A stretch of 64,000 nt of DNA, from assembly GCF_004004555.2 (NCBI RefSeq), contig NZ_SACP01000001.1, forward strand, positions 480,220-544,219, given 5' to 3'. Below are positions 53,353-64,000 of the stretch, piece by piece. Both the position numbers and the translations under genes were made by a program. The notes below the pieces were generated by a model, which made no database searches, was not told the origin of the DNA, and saw nothing but the letters and a program-made list of their open reading frames with translations. Each line of letters begins with the position of its first letter. The first letter of the stretch is position 1. Source of the DNA: Methylobacterium oryzihabitans (GTDB lineage Bacteria > Pseudomonadota > Alphaproteobacteria > Rhizobiales > Beijerinckiaceae).

Positions 53353-55598
53353 TTGTAGCTGAGGCTCGCGGTGACCCGGCGCTCCTCGCCGTAGAAGCAG
53401 GCGGTGACCGACTGGCAGGCCGAGACGAAGCGCTTGTCGAGCAGGTTGGCGACGTTGATCGCCGCGCGCCAGTTGTTGCGGCTGTAATGGACCACCGCGT
53501 CGAACAGCACCCGCTCCGGCACCGTCAGGGTGTTGGACACGTCGGCGAAGGAGCGGCCGACGTAGCGGGCGCCGCCGCCGAAGCCGAACCCGGCCCAGTC
53601 CCCGGTCGGGATGGTGTAGTCGGCGAAGACCGAGGCGAGGGTCTCGGGCACGTTGGTCGGGGTCCGGCCGATCGTGCCGATGTCGCCCCGGACGATCTCC
53701 AGGTTGTAGGTCGTGAACGAGCCGATAACGTTGAGGTCCGGGGTGACGGCGGCGACGAGCTGCGCCTCGAACCCGCGCGAGCGGGTCTCGCCGAGCTGAA
53801 GCTGGTTGAGGAGGTTGGTCGGATCGACCGTCAGGGTGTTGGCCAGCGCGAGGTCGAAGGCGGCGAGCGTCAGGACCGCGTTGGCGCCCGGGATCTCGTA
53901 CTTGACGCCGACCTCGTACTGGTCGCCGGTCGTCGGCTTGAACGGCTGGCTGAAGAAGTTGGTGCCGACCTGCGGGTTGAAGAAGCTCGCGTAGCTGACG
54001 TAGGGCGCCAGCCCGAAGTCGAAGTTGTAGATCAGCCCGACGCGGCTGGTGAAGGCGTTGGCGGATTGCCGCGTCGTGGTGCTGGCCAGCCGGTTGTTGA
54101 CCTCGTTCGAGGTGAAGTCGCCGCGGCCAGACAGGACCAGGGTCAGCTCGGGCGTGACCTTGATCTGGTCCTGGAGGTAGACGCCGAGCTGCTGGAACAC
54201 GTCGTAGTTGACGAGGTAGGGCGCGACCGGGACCGAGGGCGCGTTGTAGTTCGGCGCCAGGATGTTGAACGGCGCGACGGTCTGGGCACCGAAGCCGCCG
54301 GTGGCGTTGTTGTCGTTGAGCTGGAAGTTCTTGTAGTCCAGGCCCATCAGCACGGTGTGGCCGAACAGGCCGTCGCTGAAGCGGGCCACCGCCTGGTTGT
54401 CGACGTTGAACAGGCCGGCGCGCGAGGTGGCGCGGAAGCGGTAGCGCGAGATCTGGGTCTGGTTCGCGTCGGCGTAGCCGAGGCCCGACAGCCCGAACAG
54501 GCCGCCGAGGAACGCGTCGTCGAGCGATTCGGTGTAGGCGTAGCGCAGGTTCTGCCGGAAGGTCCAGGTCTCGTCGAAGACGTGCTCGAACTCGTAGCCG
54601 ACGTTGAACTGGGTACGCCGGTAGGTGTTGTTGCCCGGGTCCGAGACGTTGTCGCGGCGCGGGATGCGCAGGCCGAGCACCGTCGGCCGCACCGTGCCGT
54701 AATAGGGCAGGAAGGCGTTCAGGCGGCCGGTATCGTCGTACTGGACGCTCGACAGGAAGGTGAAGGTGGTGGCGCCGTCCGGCCTGTAGGTGAAGGTCGG
54801 GGCGATGTAGCCGCGGTTCTCGTCGAGGCCGTCGACCTGGGTGCCGCCCTGACGGCCGATGCCGGTCAGGCGGTAGAACCAGTGGCCCTCCTTGTCGGCC
54901 GGGCCGTTGAGGTCGAAGGCGAGGTACTTCTGGCCGAACGAGCCGCCGCCGGCCTCGACATAGTTGAACGGCTCGGTCGTCGGCTTCTTGCTGATGAGGT
55001 TGACGATGCCGCCGGGGCCGCCCTGGCCGAACAGCACCGCGGCCGGGCCGCGCAGCACGTCGATGCGCTCCAGCGCGAACGGGTCGACCTTGTAGGTCGC
55101 GAAGCCGTAGTTGAAGAGCTGCAGCCCGTCCCGGTACAGGCCGGTGTCGTTGGTGTTGAAGCCGCGGATCAGGAAGAAGTCGACCCGCGGATCGGGCCCG
55201 AAGGTGTTGCCGAAGGCGCCGGCCGAGTAGTTGAGGATGTCGGCGACCTGCTGCGGCTTGATCGTGTCGATCTGCTCGCGGCTGATGACCGTCACCGATT
55301 GCGGGGTCTCGATCAGCGGGGTGTCGGTCTTGGTCGAGGTCAGGGTGCGCTTGGCGACGTAGCCGTCGACCGGGCCGCGCGGATCCTCGCGGCGGACCAC
55401 GACTCCGCCCGCCCCGCCGCGACCCTGTCCGGCGACGTCGATCTCCTCGAGCTGGATCGTGCCGCCGGCGGCCCCGGCCCGCGGCGGCGTCGCCTCCTGG
55501 GCGAGCGCCGGCAGGCCGAGGCCCGCCAGCGGGAGCCCGCCGAGCAGGACGGTGCGCAGCCCCCTGCGCAGGTTCGTGGCGCGATGACGTGCACGCAT
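53346..55598 (-). CDS. TonB-dependent siderophore receptor (FhuA/FoxA-like)
   Basis: 750 residues. A signal peptide covers about 1-34 (TVLLGGLPLAGLGLPALAQ). The plug domain starts near 80 (LIETPQSVTVISREQIDTIK) and includes VLRGPAAVLFGQGGPGGIVN. A 22-strand barrel follows and ends in the canonical aromatic residue (SLSYKW). No STN signalling domain precedes the plug, so it does not signal through a FecR-type system. It is the first gene of the four-gene siderophore operon and is preceded by an Irr-like box at 55666. Confidence 0.95.
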   Translation of the reverse strand: MRARHRATNLRRGLRTVLLGGLPLAGLGLPALAQEATPPRAGAAGGTIQLEEIDVAGQGRGGAGGVVVRREDPRGPVDGYVAKRTLTSTKTDTPLIETPQSVTVISREQIDTIKPQQVADILNYSAGAFGNTFGPDPRVDFFLIRGFNTNDTGLYRDGLQLFNYGFATYKVDPFALERIDVLRGPAAVLFGQGGPGGIVNLISKKPTTEPFNYVEAGGGSFGQKYLAFDLNGPADKEGHWFYRLTGIGRQGGTQVDGLDENRGYIAPTFTYRPDGATTFTFLSSVQYDDTGRLNAFLPYYGTVRPTVLGLRIPRRDNVSDPGNNTYRRTQFNVGYEFEHVFDETWTFRQNLRYAYTESLDDAFLGGLFGLSGLGYADANQTQISRYRFRATSRAGLFNVDNQAVARFSDGLFGHTVLMGLDYKNFQLNDNNATGGFGAQTVAPFNILAPNYNAPSVPVAPYLVNYDVFQQLGVYLQDQIKVTPELTLVLSGRGDFTSNEVNNRLASTTTRQSANAFTSRVGLIYNFDFGLAPYVSYASFFNPQVGTNFFSQPFKPTTGDQYEVGVKYEIPGANAVLTLAAFDLALANTLTVDPTNLLNQLQLGETRSRGFEAQLVAAVTPDLNVIGSFTTYNLEIVRGDIGTIGRTPTNVPETLASVFADYTIPTGDWAGFGFGGGARYVGRSFADVSNTLTVPERVLFDAVVHYSRNNWRAAINVANLLDKRFVSACQSVTACFYGEERRVTASLSYKW

Positions 55599-55665
55599 AC
55601 TTCAACCCTCGGCCCAAGCGTCTCCGCGGCCTCGGGCAGATCTGCCGGGCCGGGCGATGGCGCTG

Positions 55666-55682
55666 TTTAGAATGACACTAAA
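55666..55682 (-). promoter_or_regulatory. Putative Irr iron-control element (ICE-like box)
   Basis: TTTAGAATGACACTAAA is an inverted repeat with 7-3-7 spacing that resembles the ICE/Irr motif TTTAGAAnnnTTCTAAA, with two mismatches in the right half. It lies 68 bp upstream of the receptor start. Irr or RirA control by iron is expected, though Fur-type control cannot be excluded. Confidence 0.65.
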
Positions 55683-56218
55683 CTATTGTTCCCACTGGAT
55701 TTTTTCTATCACATCCGGTGCGGGGCGCCAGGGCCGGCATCCGCCGCAGATCAGACACCGAACGTCCGTGGCAGATTCGTCACGGCGCTCGCAGCCGGAC
55801 CTTACTAGGCCGAACTTGCCGTTTGCCGGAGAGGCCTTGATGATCGTCCGAGTTGGCAAGTCATACGACGGATGTGGTGCAGATATCGCCCTGTCCAAGC
55901 CATCGACGCCGCGACCGACGCGCACACGATCCGATGGTCCGCCGAACGGGCCTCTGGGGCAGGGGCGACCGGGTGGGAGCGAGCGGCGTTGCCCGAGGTC
56001 CGCGGGCGCTGAGGATGCCGGCCCTGGGCCTCCGATTGTCGACGGATCGCTCGGCGATCCCTGCGAGATCGCTCGGCGATCCCTGCGGGATCGCTTCAGG
56101 CGACCGCAGGAATCGCTGGAGCACGTCACGATCGCGCTGCCATCGCGAAGCTTCTCGAGGTCTTCGATCTTGCCGCATTGTCTCGACGAACCGGCATCCA
56201 CTTCGTCGGAAAATGCTG
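55683..56218. other. Intergenic region of about 540 bp without a convincing gene
   Basis: Short open frames are present but show no family or ribosome site. A 20-bp unit (GATCGCTCGGCGATCCCTGC) occurs twice in tandem near 56046-56090 and looks like a local duplication. The rest shows nothing recognisable; it separates the siderophore operon from the chemosensory cluster. Confidence 0.5.
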
Positions 56219-56322
56219 TGGCGCGATGCGGAACTCGACTCCGCTCAGGTGCGCGCAGAGCTTTGCTCTGCGCCGCGCGGGCTGATGAGACGGAATCCGG
56301 AAGCAATCTTCCGGATTCCGTC

Positions 56323-56325
<3 letters not shown>
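56219..56325 (-). repeat. Dispersed palindromic repeat, family A (reverse copy)
   Basis: On the minus strand it begins TGAGACGGAATCCGG at the TGA stop of the histidine kinase gene and forms a stem-loop with CCGGATTCCGTCTCA. The core and the GAGTTCCGCATCGC end follow. It is another copy anchored on a stop codon. Confidence 0.83.
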
Positions 56326-58722
<2,397 letters not shown>

Positions 58723-58759
58723 GCCGGTGCGCCCCGCGGCCGGACGGGCGTCGCCGCCG

Positions 58760-59395
58760 TCATTCGCCGAGGTCGCCGACCGACCGGACGACGAACTCGT
58801 CGATCAGGCCCTTGAGGGTCTCGAGGGCGGGCAGGTCCATCAGCATCGCGATGTAGCCGCGGATGTCGCGCTCGCGCACCGAGAAGTTGATGTAGAGGAA
58901 CAGCACCAGCGCGTCGTCGCCGGTGCCGGGCCGGAACACCCGCGCGCCGTCGCCGCGGATCACCTCCGGCAGCGACACGGTCAGGGTGCGCTGGAGCATG
59001 TTGGCGATGGTGGCGAGGCAGGCGTTCAGGATGATGTTGCCGGTCTCGGTGAGCGCCTCGTCCTCGAGTTCCGCGACCTCGTCCGGCGACAGCTCGGCGC
59101 CGGCGACGGCGCGCACCAGTTCGCGGCTGGTCTCGACCGGGAAGATCAGCAGGGCCTGCCCCGCGAAGGCGCCCTCGAAGGCCTGCTGGACCACGACGAG
59201 ATCGGACGCCTCGCGCTCGCCGATCAGCCGCGCGGCGGCGGCGCGCGACACGATCTCGATCGACGGCACCGAGAGCAGCACCTGCACGCCGATCATCTTG
59301 CGCAGGCTCGCCGCCGCCCGGCTGACGCCGATGTTCACCAGTTCGGTGAAGGCGTCCTGCTGCAGCTCGCTCAGGTCGAGCGTGCCGGAGGTCAT
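58760..59395 (-). CDS. cheC: CheC-type CheY-P phosphatase
   Basis: 211 residues. Both conserved active-site motifs of the CheC/CheX/FliY family are present: DAFTELVNIG (D-x3-E-x2-N) and EALTETGNIILNA. CheC removes phosphate from CheY-P and is usual in Bacillus and archaea but rare in Alphaproteobacteria, and no cheD is seen nearby. The ATG overlaps the CheY-like stop (ATGA). Confidence 0.9.
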   Translation of the reverse strand: MTSGTLDLSELQQDAFTELVNIGVSRAAASLRKMIGVQVLLSVPSIEIVSRAAAARLIGEREASDLVVVQQAFEGAFAGQALLIFPVETSRELVRAVAGAELSPDEVAELEDEALTETGNIILNACLATIANMLQRTLTVSLPEVIRGDGARVFRPGTGDDALVLFLYINFSVRERDIRGYIAMLMDLPALETLKGLIDEFVVRSVGDLGE

Positions 59396-59775
59396 CGGGC
59401 GCCCCGGCGCAGCCGCAGCGCGGCCCCCGACACGAAGCCGGCGAGCGTCTCCTCGGTGAGGGGCTTGGGCAGGAAGGTCGCGTCGACGCTGCGGGCGCGG
59501 GCCACGACCTCGTCCTGGATGTTGGCCGAGATCACCGCGATCGGCAGGTCCGGCCGCGCCGCCCGCAGGTCGGCGGCGAGGTCGAGCCCGTCGCGGCCCG
59601 GCATGTTGTAGTCGAGGAGCGCGACGTCGATCGGGTGCTCCCCGGCGAGCGCGAGCGCCGCCTCCGCGTTCGCCGCCTCGACCACCTGCCAGTCCGGCTT
59701 GAGCTGGCGTAGCAGCCGGCCGGCGACGAGGCGGGCGAGCTTGCTGTCGTCGACGATGAGGACGGTGACGGACAT
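59392..59775 (-). CDS. CheY-like single-domain response regulator
   Basis: 127 residues. The receiver has the acidic pair in LIVDDSKLAR, the phosphoacceptor Asp in VALLDYNMPG and the signalling Lys in FLPKPLTEE. No output domain is present, so it works by protein contact, such as at the flagellar motor or in CheC cycling. It overlaps cheC by 4 bp. Confidence 0.92.
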   Translation of the reverse strand: MSVTVLIVDDSKLARLVAGRLLRQLKPDWQVVEAANAEAALALAGEHPIDVALLDYNMPGRDGLDLAADLRAARPDLPIAVISANIQDEVVARARSVDATFLPKPLTEETLAGFVSGAALRLRRGAR

Positions 59776-59858
59776 GAGGACGGATCGGATCCCGGAACAG
59801 GCGAAGGTGGGGTGGACGCTCCCGGCGTTATGCGTCTCCGGCTACGCTGCGTGAAGAG

Positions 59859-60119
59859 CTAATCGACGGCACCGTCCGGGGTTCCTTGCTTGGCAAGACT
59901 GCCGAGCCAGCGGGCGACGAACGGATCGCCGCAGGGCCCGGGCAGGGGCGGCGCCAGCCGCAGCAGCACCTGGACCACCGCGGTGTGCAGGCGCCCGCAG
60001 GCGGTCCAATCGACGGGCAGGCCCGGCTCGGCGAGGAGCAGTGCGGCGAGCGTCTCGGCATCCTCGACCGGGCAGGCGCCGTCGAGGACGATCCGGTCCG
60101 GTTCCCGGCGCACGCTCAT
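59859..60119 (-). CDS. Small STAS-like protein in the chemosensory cluster
   Basis: 86 residues, overlapping the cheA stop (ATGA-type coupling). The sequence (RIVLDGACPVEDAETLAALL, VDWTACGRLHTAVVQVLLRL) resembles the STAS/anti-anti-sigma fold, although no phosphorylated Ser is obvious. It may modulate CheA or the receiver; this is inferred from fold and position. Confidence 0.6.
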   Translation of the reverse strand: MSVRREPDRIVLDGACPVEDAETLAALLLAEPGLPVDWTACGRLHTAVVQVLLRLAPPLPGPCGDPFVARWLGSLAKQGTPDGAVD

Positions 60120-62068
60120 CGCTCCCCCTCTTCCAGTGCCGAGGGGTCGAGCACCACTAGCACGCGGCCGTCGCCCAGCACCGTCGTGCCGGCGACGTCC
60201 GGCAGGGCGGCGAGGAGGCCGGAGGGCGGGCGCACGGCGGTGTCGAGATGGCCGCGGACCCGCTCGACCTCGACCGCGATCCCCCCGGCGAGGACCACGA
60301 GGGTCGCGTCGGCGGCCGGCGCCCCGGCCGGGAGGCCGAGGCGCGCGGCGAGCCCGATCACCGGCACGGTGCGCCCGCGCAGGATCGTGGCCCGCCCGGA
60401 GCCGAGCGCGCTCAGCCGGTCGCGGGCGACCCGCACGATCCCGGTCACCGCCTCGATCGGCAGGCCGTAGGTCTCGCCGCCCGCCTCCACCAGCAGCAGG
60501 CGGCTCAGCGCCACCGTCGGCGGCAGGACGAGGCGGAACGTGGTGCCGGCTCCGGCCCGGGTCTCGACCGCGACGCGGCCGCCGAGGCGGGCCAGGGCCG
60601 TCCGCACCGCGTCGAGCCCGACCCCGCGGCCGGACAGGTCGCCCACCCGCTCGGCGGTCGAGAAGCCCGGGGCGAAGATCAGGTCGAGGAGCGCGGCCTC
60701 GTCCATCGCGGCCAGTCGCTCGGGCGGCAGCAGGCCGCGCTCCCGCGCCCGCCGGCGGACCCGCTCGGGGTCGATGCCGCGGCCGTCGTCGGCGACCGAG
60801 ACCGTGATCGTGCCGCCCCGGCGCTCGGCGGTCAGGGCGATCCGCCCGGCCTCCGGCTTGCCGGCGCGCCGCCGCTCGCCGGCCGGCTCGATGCCGTGGT
60901 CGACGGCGTTGCGGATCACGTGCAGCAGCGGCTCGAACAGGCCCTCGACCACGGCACGGTCGGCCCCGGTCCCGCCGCCGGCGGTGGTCAGCGCCACCTC
61001 CTTGCCGAGGCCGCGGGCGATCTCGCGCACCGGCCGGGCGAAGCGGCGGAAGATCCGCTCCAGGGGCAGCAGCCGCAGGGCGCCGACCTCGCGGTGCAGC
61101 GCGCCGGCGAGGCGGCCGAGGCGGGCATCGGTCTCGCGCAGCGCCCGGGCGAAGCCGGCCTCGGCCCCCGCCTCGCCGGCGCGGGCGGCGAGATGCGCCA
61201 GCCCGTTGCGGGCGACCACCAACTCGCCGACCAGGGCCGCGAGGTCGTCGATGCGGGCGGCGTCCACCCGCAGGGAGCGCGGGGCGGCGGCCGGCTCGCC
61301 CGCGGGCTCGTCGGAGGGCGCTGCCGCGGAGGCCGCCGGCAGGGTGACGATCGTCGCCTGATCGCGCACGAGGCGGAAGACCTCGTCGACCGCCTCGCGG
61401 GAATCGGTGGTCAGCAGGGTGACGACGAGGTTGCAGGCGAAGACGTCGGCGAGGTCGGGCGCCGGCCACGGCTCGGCCGGGGCGAGGTCGAGCGCGGTCA
61501 GGCCCGGCAGGCGGCGCACCAGCCCGAGGGGGTCGTCGCCGGCGAAGAAGCAGTCGGCGCGCGGCCGGTAGCGCACCGCGACGCGGGCGAGGCCGGCCGC
61601 GGCGTCGCCGGACGCGGCGGCGAAGGCGGTGGCCCAGTCCGGGACCGGTCCGGCCTCCGGCGCGCTCGCCGGTCCCGGCTCGGGCGGCGCGGAGGGCCCG
61701 CCGTGGCGGGCGACGAGGCGCGCCGCCTCCCCGGAGAAGCCCGCGGGCAGGTCGCCGCTCCCGGCGATCGCCTCAGTGCAGCGGGCGACCGCGTCGAGGG
61801 TTTCCAGGCACAGGTCGATCAGGCCGGGATCGACCGCCCGCGCGCCGGCGCGCGCCGCCGACAGGCTTTCCTCGGCGGCGTGCAGCACGGCGAGCAGCGG
61901 CGGCCAGTCGAACAGGCCGACCGATCCCTTGAGGGTGTGGAAGCCGCGAAATACCCGGTTCACCGCCGCGCCGTCGCCGGGGGCGGCCTCCAGCGCCAGC
62001 AGGTCGTCGGTGGCGGCCTGGATCAGCTCGCGCGCCTCGGCGACGAAGGGCTCGACGAGGTCGTTCAC
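60116..62068 (-). CDS. cheA: Chemotaxis histidine kinase CheA
   Basis: 650 residues. The HPt domain has the phosphorylated His44 in FHTLKGSVGLFD. A dimerisation/P3 region follows, then the P4 kinase domain with HVIRNAVDHGIEP and GRGVGLDAVRT, and the P5 CheW-like domain near the C-terminus. It receives receptor signals and phosphorylates CheY and CheB. No cheW or mcp gene is in the window. A MITE-like repeat separates it from cheR. Confidence 0.95.
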   Translation of the reverse strand: MNDLVEPFVAEARELIQAATDDLLALEAAPGDGAAVNRVFRGFHTLKGSVGLFDWPPLLAVLHAAEESLSAARAGARAVDPGLIDLCLETLDAVARCTEAIAGSGDLPAGFSGEAARLVARHGGPSAPPEPGPASAPEAGPVPDWATAFAAASGDAAAGLARVAVRYRPRADCFFAGDDPLGLVRRLPGLTALDLAPAEPWPAPDLADVFACNLVVTLLTTDSREAVDEVFRLVRDQATIVTLPAASAAAPSDEPAGEPAAAPRSLRVDAARIDDLAALVGELVVARNGLAHLAARAGEAGAEAGFARALRETDARLGRLAGALHREVGALRLLPLERIFRRFARPVREIARGLGKEVALTTAGGGTGADRAVVEGLFEPLLHVIRNAVDHGIEPAGERRRAGKPEAGRIALTAERRGGTITVSVADDGRGIDPERVRRRARERGLLPPERLAAMDEAALLDLIFAPGFSTAERVGDLSGRGVGLDAVRTALARLGGRVAVETRAGAGTTFRLVLPPTVALSRLLLVEAGGETYGLPIEAVTGIVRVARDRLSALGSGRATILRGRTVPVIGLAARLGLPAGAPAADATLVVLAGGIAVEVERVRGHLDTAVRPPSGLLAALPDVAGTTVLGDGRVLVVLDPSALEEGER

Positions 62069-62156
62069 GGGCGGGCTCCAGCGGGCGGGCGCCGCGGGGC
62101 GGGGCGAGGGAGGATGTTCGGCCGGCCGCTACCGAGGCCCCGCGCGCCGGCCCTCT

Positions 62157-62419
62157 CCCCTCTGCGTAGGGCTGTCCGGGGAAAAGCAGTGGCGCGTCTC
62201 CCCTCTCCCGAGTGGGAGAGGGGCCGGGGGATCGAAGATCCCGCGTGAGGGTGGCTCGGGTTCAGGATGAAGCACTTGGCGTCGAGCCGCGCAGCTCGAC
62301 GGTTCAGGGTCGTTGCGGAACCGTCTCCACCCTCACCCCTACCCCTCTCCCACTCGGGAGAGGGGATCCCGCGTTTGATTTTACAAGGAATTTTCCCCGG
62401 ACAGCCGTGCGCAGAGGGG
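62157..62419. repeat. MITE-like repeat family C, complete copy with terminal inverted repeats
   Basis: About 263 bp. The left end CCCCTCTGCGTAGGGCTGTC... matches the inverted right end (...GACAGCCGTGCGCAGAGGGG) over about 25 bp with few mismatches. The interior holds palindromes of CCCTCTCCC type and blocks shared with 30777-31015. It codes for nothing and lies between cheR and cheA. Confidence 0.85.
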
Positions 62420-62458
62420 GGTGGGTTCGCGTCGGTTCTCGTCGTCGAACGGCCGCAC

Positions 62459-63325
62459 TCAGACATCCTCGCCCTCCGGCGGCCGCTGGTAGACGACGGC
62501 GTCGGCGAAGCGGCGGACGCGGAAGCGCGGGGAGATCCGGGCCATCGACTCGCTGTGGCCGAGGCACAGGAAGCCGCCCGGCCGCAGGCAGTCGTAGAGG
62601 TGGTCGGCCGCGACCCGGCGGGAGGCGTCGTCGAAGTAGATCAGCACGTTGCGGCAGAACACGACGTCGAAGGCGCCCTCGGCCCGCATCGCGGCGGCGT
62701 CCATCAGGTTGCAGGGCGCGAACCGCACCGAGCCGCGCAGCGGCCCGATCAGGCGCCAACCCGCGCCGAGGGCCGCCGCCTCGCGCACGAAGTAGCGGGC
62801 GACGAGGTCGGGGGGCAGCCGTGTCAGGGCCCGCGCGCCGTAGAGTCCGGCCTGCGCCGCCGCGAGCGCCCGGGTGTCGATGTCCGACCCGACGATCTCG
62901 ATCTCGTGGCGGTCGACCGACGCCCAGTGCTCCAGCAGCCAGATCGCGATCGAGTACGGCTCCTCGCCGGTGGAGCACGGCAGCGACCAGATCCGCAGCG
63001 GCGCCCCGGCCGGACGGCCGGCGACGACGCGGTCCATCAGCTCCGCGGTGAGGCAGCGCAACTGGTAGGCCTCGCGGAAGAAGTAGGTCTCGTTGACCGT
63101 GATGGCGTTGACGAGCTCCTCCGCCTCGCCGCCGGGCCCGGCCCGCAGATGCGCGAAATAGGCCGCGAACGAGCGCGAGTCGGTCGCCGCCATCCGCTCG
63201 GCGAGGCGCCGGTCGATGGCGGAGCGCCGGGCCGGCGCGAGCGGGATGCCGGTGCGGCGATAGACGAAGTCGCGCAGGCGCGCGAAATCCGCGTCGGTGA
63301 CCGGCTCCGGCAGGGCGGGCCTCAC
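62459..63325 (-). CDS. cheR: Chemotaxis protein methyltransferase CheR
   Basis: 288 residues from a GTG that overlaps the cheB stop (GTGA). The SAM-binding motif is IWSLPCSTGEEPYSIA and further signatures are VNETYFFREAYQ, FDVVFCRNVLIYFD and GFLCLGHSE. It methylates receptor glutamates for adaptation. A longer ATG frame to 63418 overlaps cheB in another frame and is less likely. Confidence 0.94.
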   Translation of the reverse strand: MRPALPEPVTDADFARLRDFVYRRTGIPLAPARRSAIDRRLAERMAATDSRSFAAYFAHLRAGPGGEAEELVNAITVNETYFFREAYQLRCLTAELMDRVVAGRPAGAPLRIWSLPCSTGEEPYSIAIWLLEHWASVDRHEIEIVGSDIDTRALAAAQAGLYGARALTRLPPDLVARYFVREAAALGAGWRLIGPLRGSVRFAPCNLMDAAAMRAEGAFDVVFCRNVLIYFDDASRRVAADHLYDCLRPGGFLCLGHSESMARISPRFRVRRFADAVVYQRPPEGEDV

Positions 63326-64000
63326 GGGATCAGCCCCGCGAGTTCGGCCGCGATGGCGTCGAGGGGCACGACCCGCCCGGCGCCCCCGGCCCGGACCAGC
63401 TCGCCCGGCATGCCCCACACCACCGCGGTCTCCTCGGCCTCCGCGACGGTGCGCCCGCCGCGCCGGTGCAGGTCCGTCATGGCGGCGGCGCCGTCGCGGC
63501 CCATGCCGGTCATCAGCACGCCGACGAGCCGGGACGGCGGCAGGAGGTCGAGGGCCGAGGCGACGAGGCGGTCGACGCTCGGGTGCCAGGGATGGTCGGG
63601 ATGGGCGGGCGCCGGGGCGGCGACGAGCCCGGCCGGGCGGCGGGCGACGATCACGTCAGCGTCGCCCTGCCCGAGATAGACGTGGCCCCGCGCCAGCGGC
63701 ATCGGGCGCGAGACCTCGGCCACCGTCAGGGCGCACAGCCCGTCGAGGCGCCGCGCCAGCGAGGCGGTGAAGCGGGCCGGCATGTGCTGGGCGACCACGA
63801 CCGGCCAGGGGAAGTCCGCCGGCAGCCCACCGAGCAGCGCCTCCAGGGCCGGCGGCCCGCCGGTCGAGGTGCCGACGAGGACGAGGCCCGCAACCTCGCC
63901 GGCGGCCGGTGCCGGCGCGGGCGGCCGGGCCGGACGCGCGATGGCGGCGGGGCGCGGGCGCGGCCGCGCCCGGGCGGCGGCCCCGCCCGGGCGCCGGCAC
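63322..64000 (-). CDS. cheB: CheB methylesterase, partial (N-terminus beyond the window)
   Basis: The window holds the C-terminal methylesterase domain. The catalytic triad is visible: Ser in LVGTSTGGPPAL, His in VVVAQHMPARF and Asp in MTGMGRDGAAAM. Upstream is a Pro/Ala-rich linker that runs off the window edge; the receiver domain expected in CheB lies beyond. The 3' end overlaps cheR, so the operon order is cheB-cheR-(repeat)-cheA. Confidence 0.93.
   Translation of the reverse strand, partial: CRRPGGAAARARPRPRPAAIARPARPPAPAPAAGEVAGLVLVGTSTGGPPALEALLGGLPADFPWPVVVAQHMPARFTASLARRLDGLCALTVAEVSRPMPLARGHVYLGQGDADVIVARRPAGLVAAPAPAHPDHPWHPSVDRLVASALDLLPPSRLVGVLMTGMGRDGAAAMTDLHRRGGRTVAEAEETAVVWGMPGELVRAGGAGRVVPLDAIAAELAGLIP

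Overview
The window is one continuous stretch of very G+C-rich DNA with long, tightly packed genes. Gene content points to an alphaproteobacterium of the Methylobacteriaceae (Methylobacterium-like): DUF1127 and DUF6894 small proteins, a RibBX-type riboflavin enzyme, a LOV histidine kinase, an alpha-2-macroglobulin/PbpC pair and an Irr-type iron box. The genus is inferred from gene content, not proven.

Layout. 0-8.5 kb: a periplasmic DegP/HtrA protease; a large inverted repeat; a group II intron (minus strand) whose reverse transcriptase is broken by an internal deletion and which sits in a dispersed palindromic repeat; a PGDH_C-type dehydrogenase; an AraC regulator; a serine beta-lactamase-fold hydrolase. 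8.5-20 kb: tRNA-Lys; the overlapping queuosine genes queA-tgt; a CDF metal transporter; a Na/Pi cotransporter; a lysozyme-inhibitor-like lipoprotein/periplasmic protein; two dehydrogenases; a TerB protein; DUF1127; LysR. 19-28.5 kb: a basic amino acid decarboxylase overlapping a GNAT acetyltransferase; a membrane diguanylate cyclase flanked by two paralogous small membrane proteins; an FAD amine/amino acid oxidoreductase; a serralysin with RTX repeats. 28.7-36.5 kb: penicillin-binding protein 1C and a 1765-residue alpha-2-macroglobulin. 36.7-38.8 kb: SugE/Gdx exporter, Rieske protein, catalase-family protein.

38.9-40.8 kb is a visibly less G+C-rich accessory islet with two toxin-antitoxin-like modules: an unrecognised 226-residue protein overlapping a Doc-like Fic protein, and a BrnT/BrnA pair with a perfect 16-bp palindrome at its promoter. 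40.9-49.5 kb returns to housekeeping genes: aroC, an HTH-RibB-RibX fusion, an acyltransferase, a DUF4926/DUF6883 pair, a glutamine amidotransferase, PBP1A and a class II aldolase. 49.6-55.7 kb is a translation-coupled siderophore operon on the minus strand (TonB receptor, MFS importer, FhuF-like reductase, ABC exporter) behind an Irr-like box. 56.3-64 kb is a chemosensory cluster on the minus strand: cheB (cut by the window end), cheR, cheA, a small STAS-like protein, a CheY-like receiver, a CheC phosphatase and a LOV-PAS-PAS hybrid histidine kinase.

A recurring theme is dispersed non-coding repeats placed in gene ends. A palindromic family often begins exactly at the TGA stop codon of the neighbouring gene. 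A second family flanks araC and brnA. A third is MITE-like (about 263 bp, 25-bp terminal inverted repeats) and seems to have supplied the first codons of pbpC. The most promising leads are the unknown-protein/Doc pair, the LOV kinase in a CheC/CheY/CheA cluster, the HTH-RibBX fusion and the stop-codon-anchored repeats.
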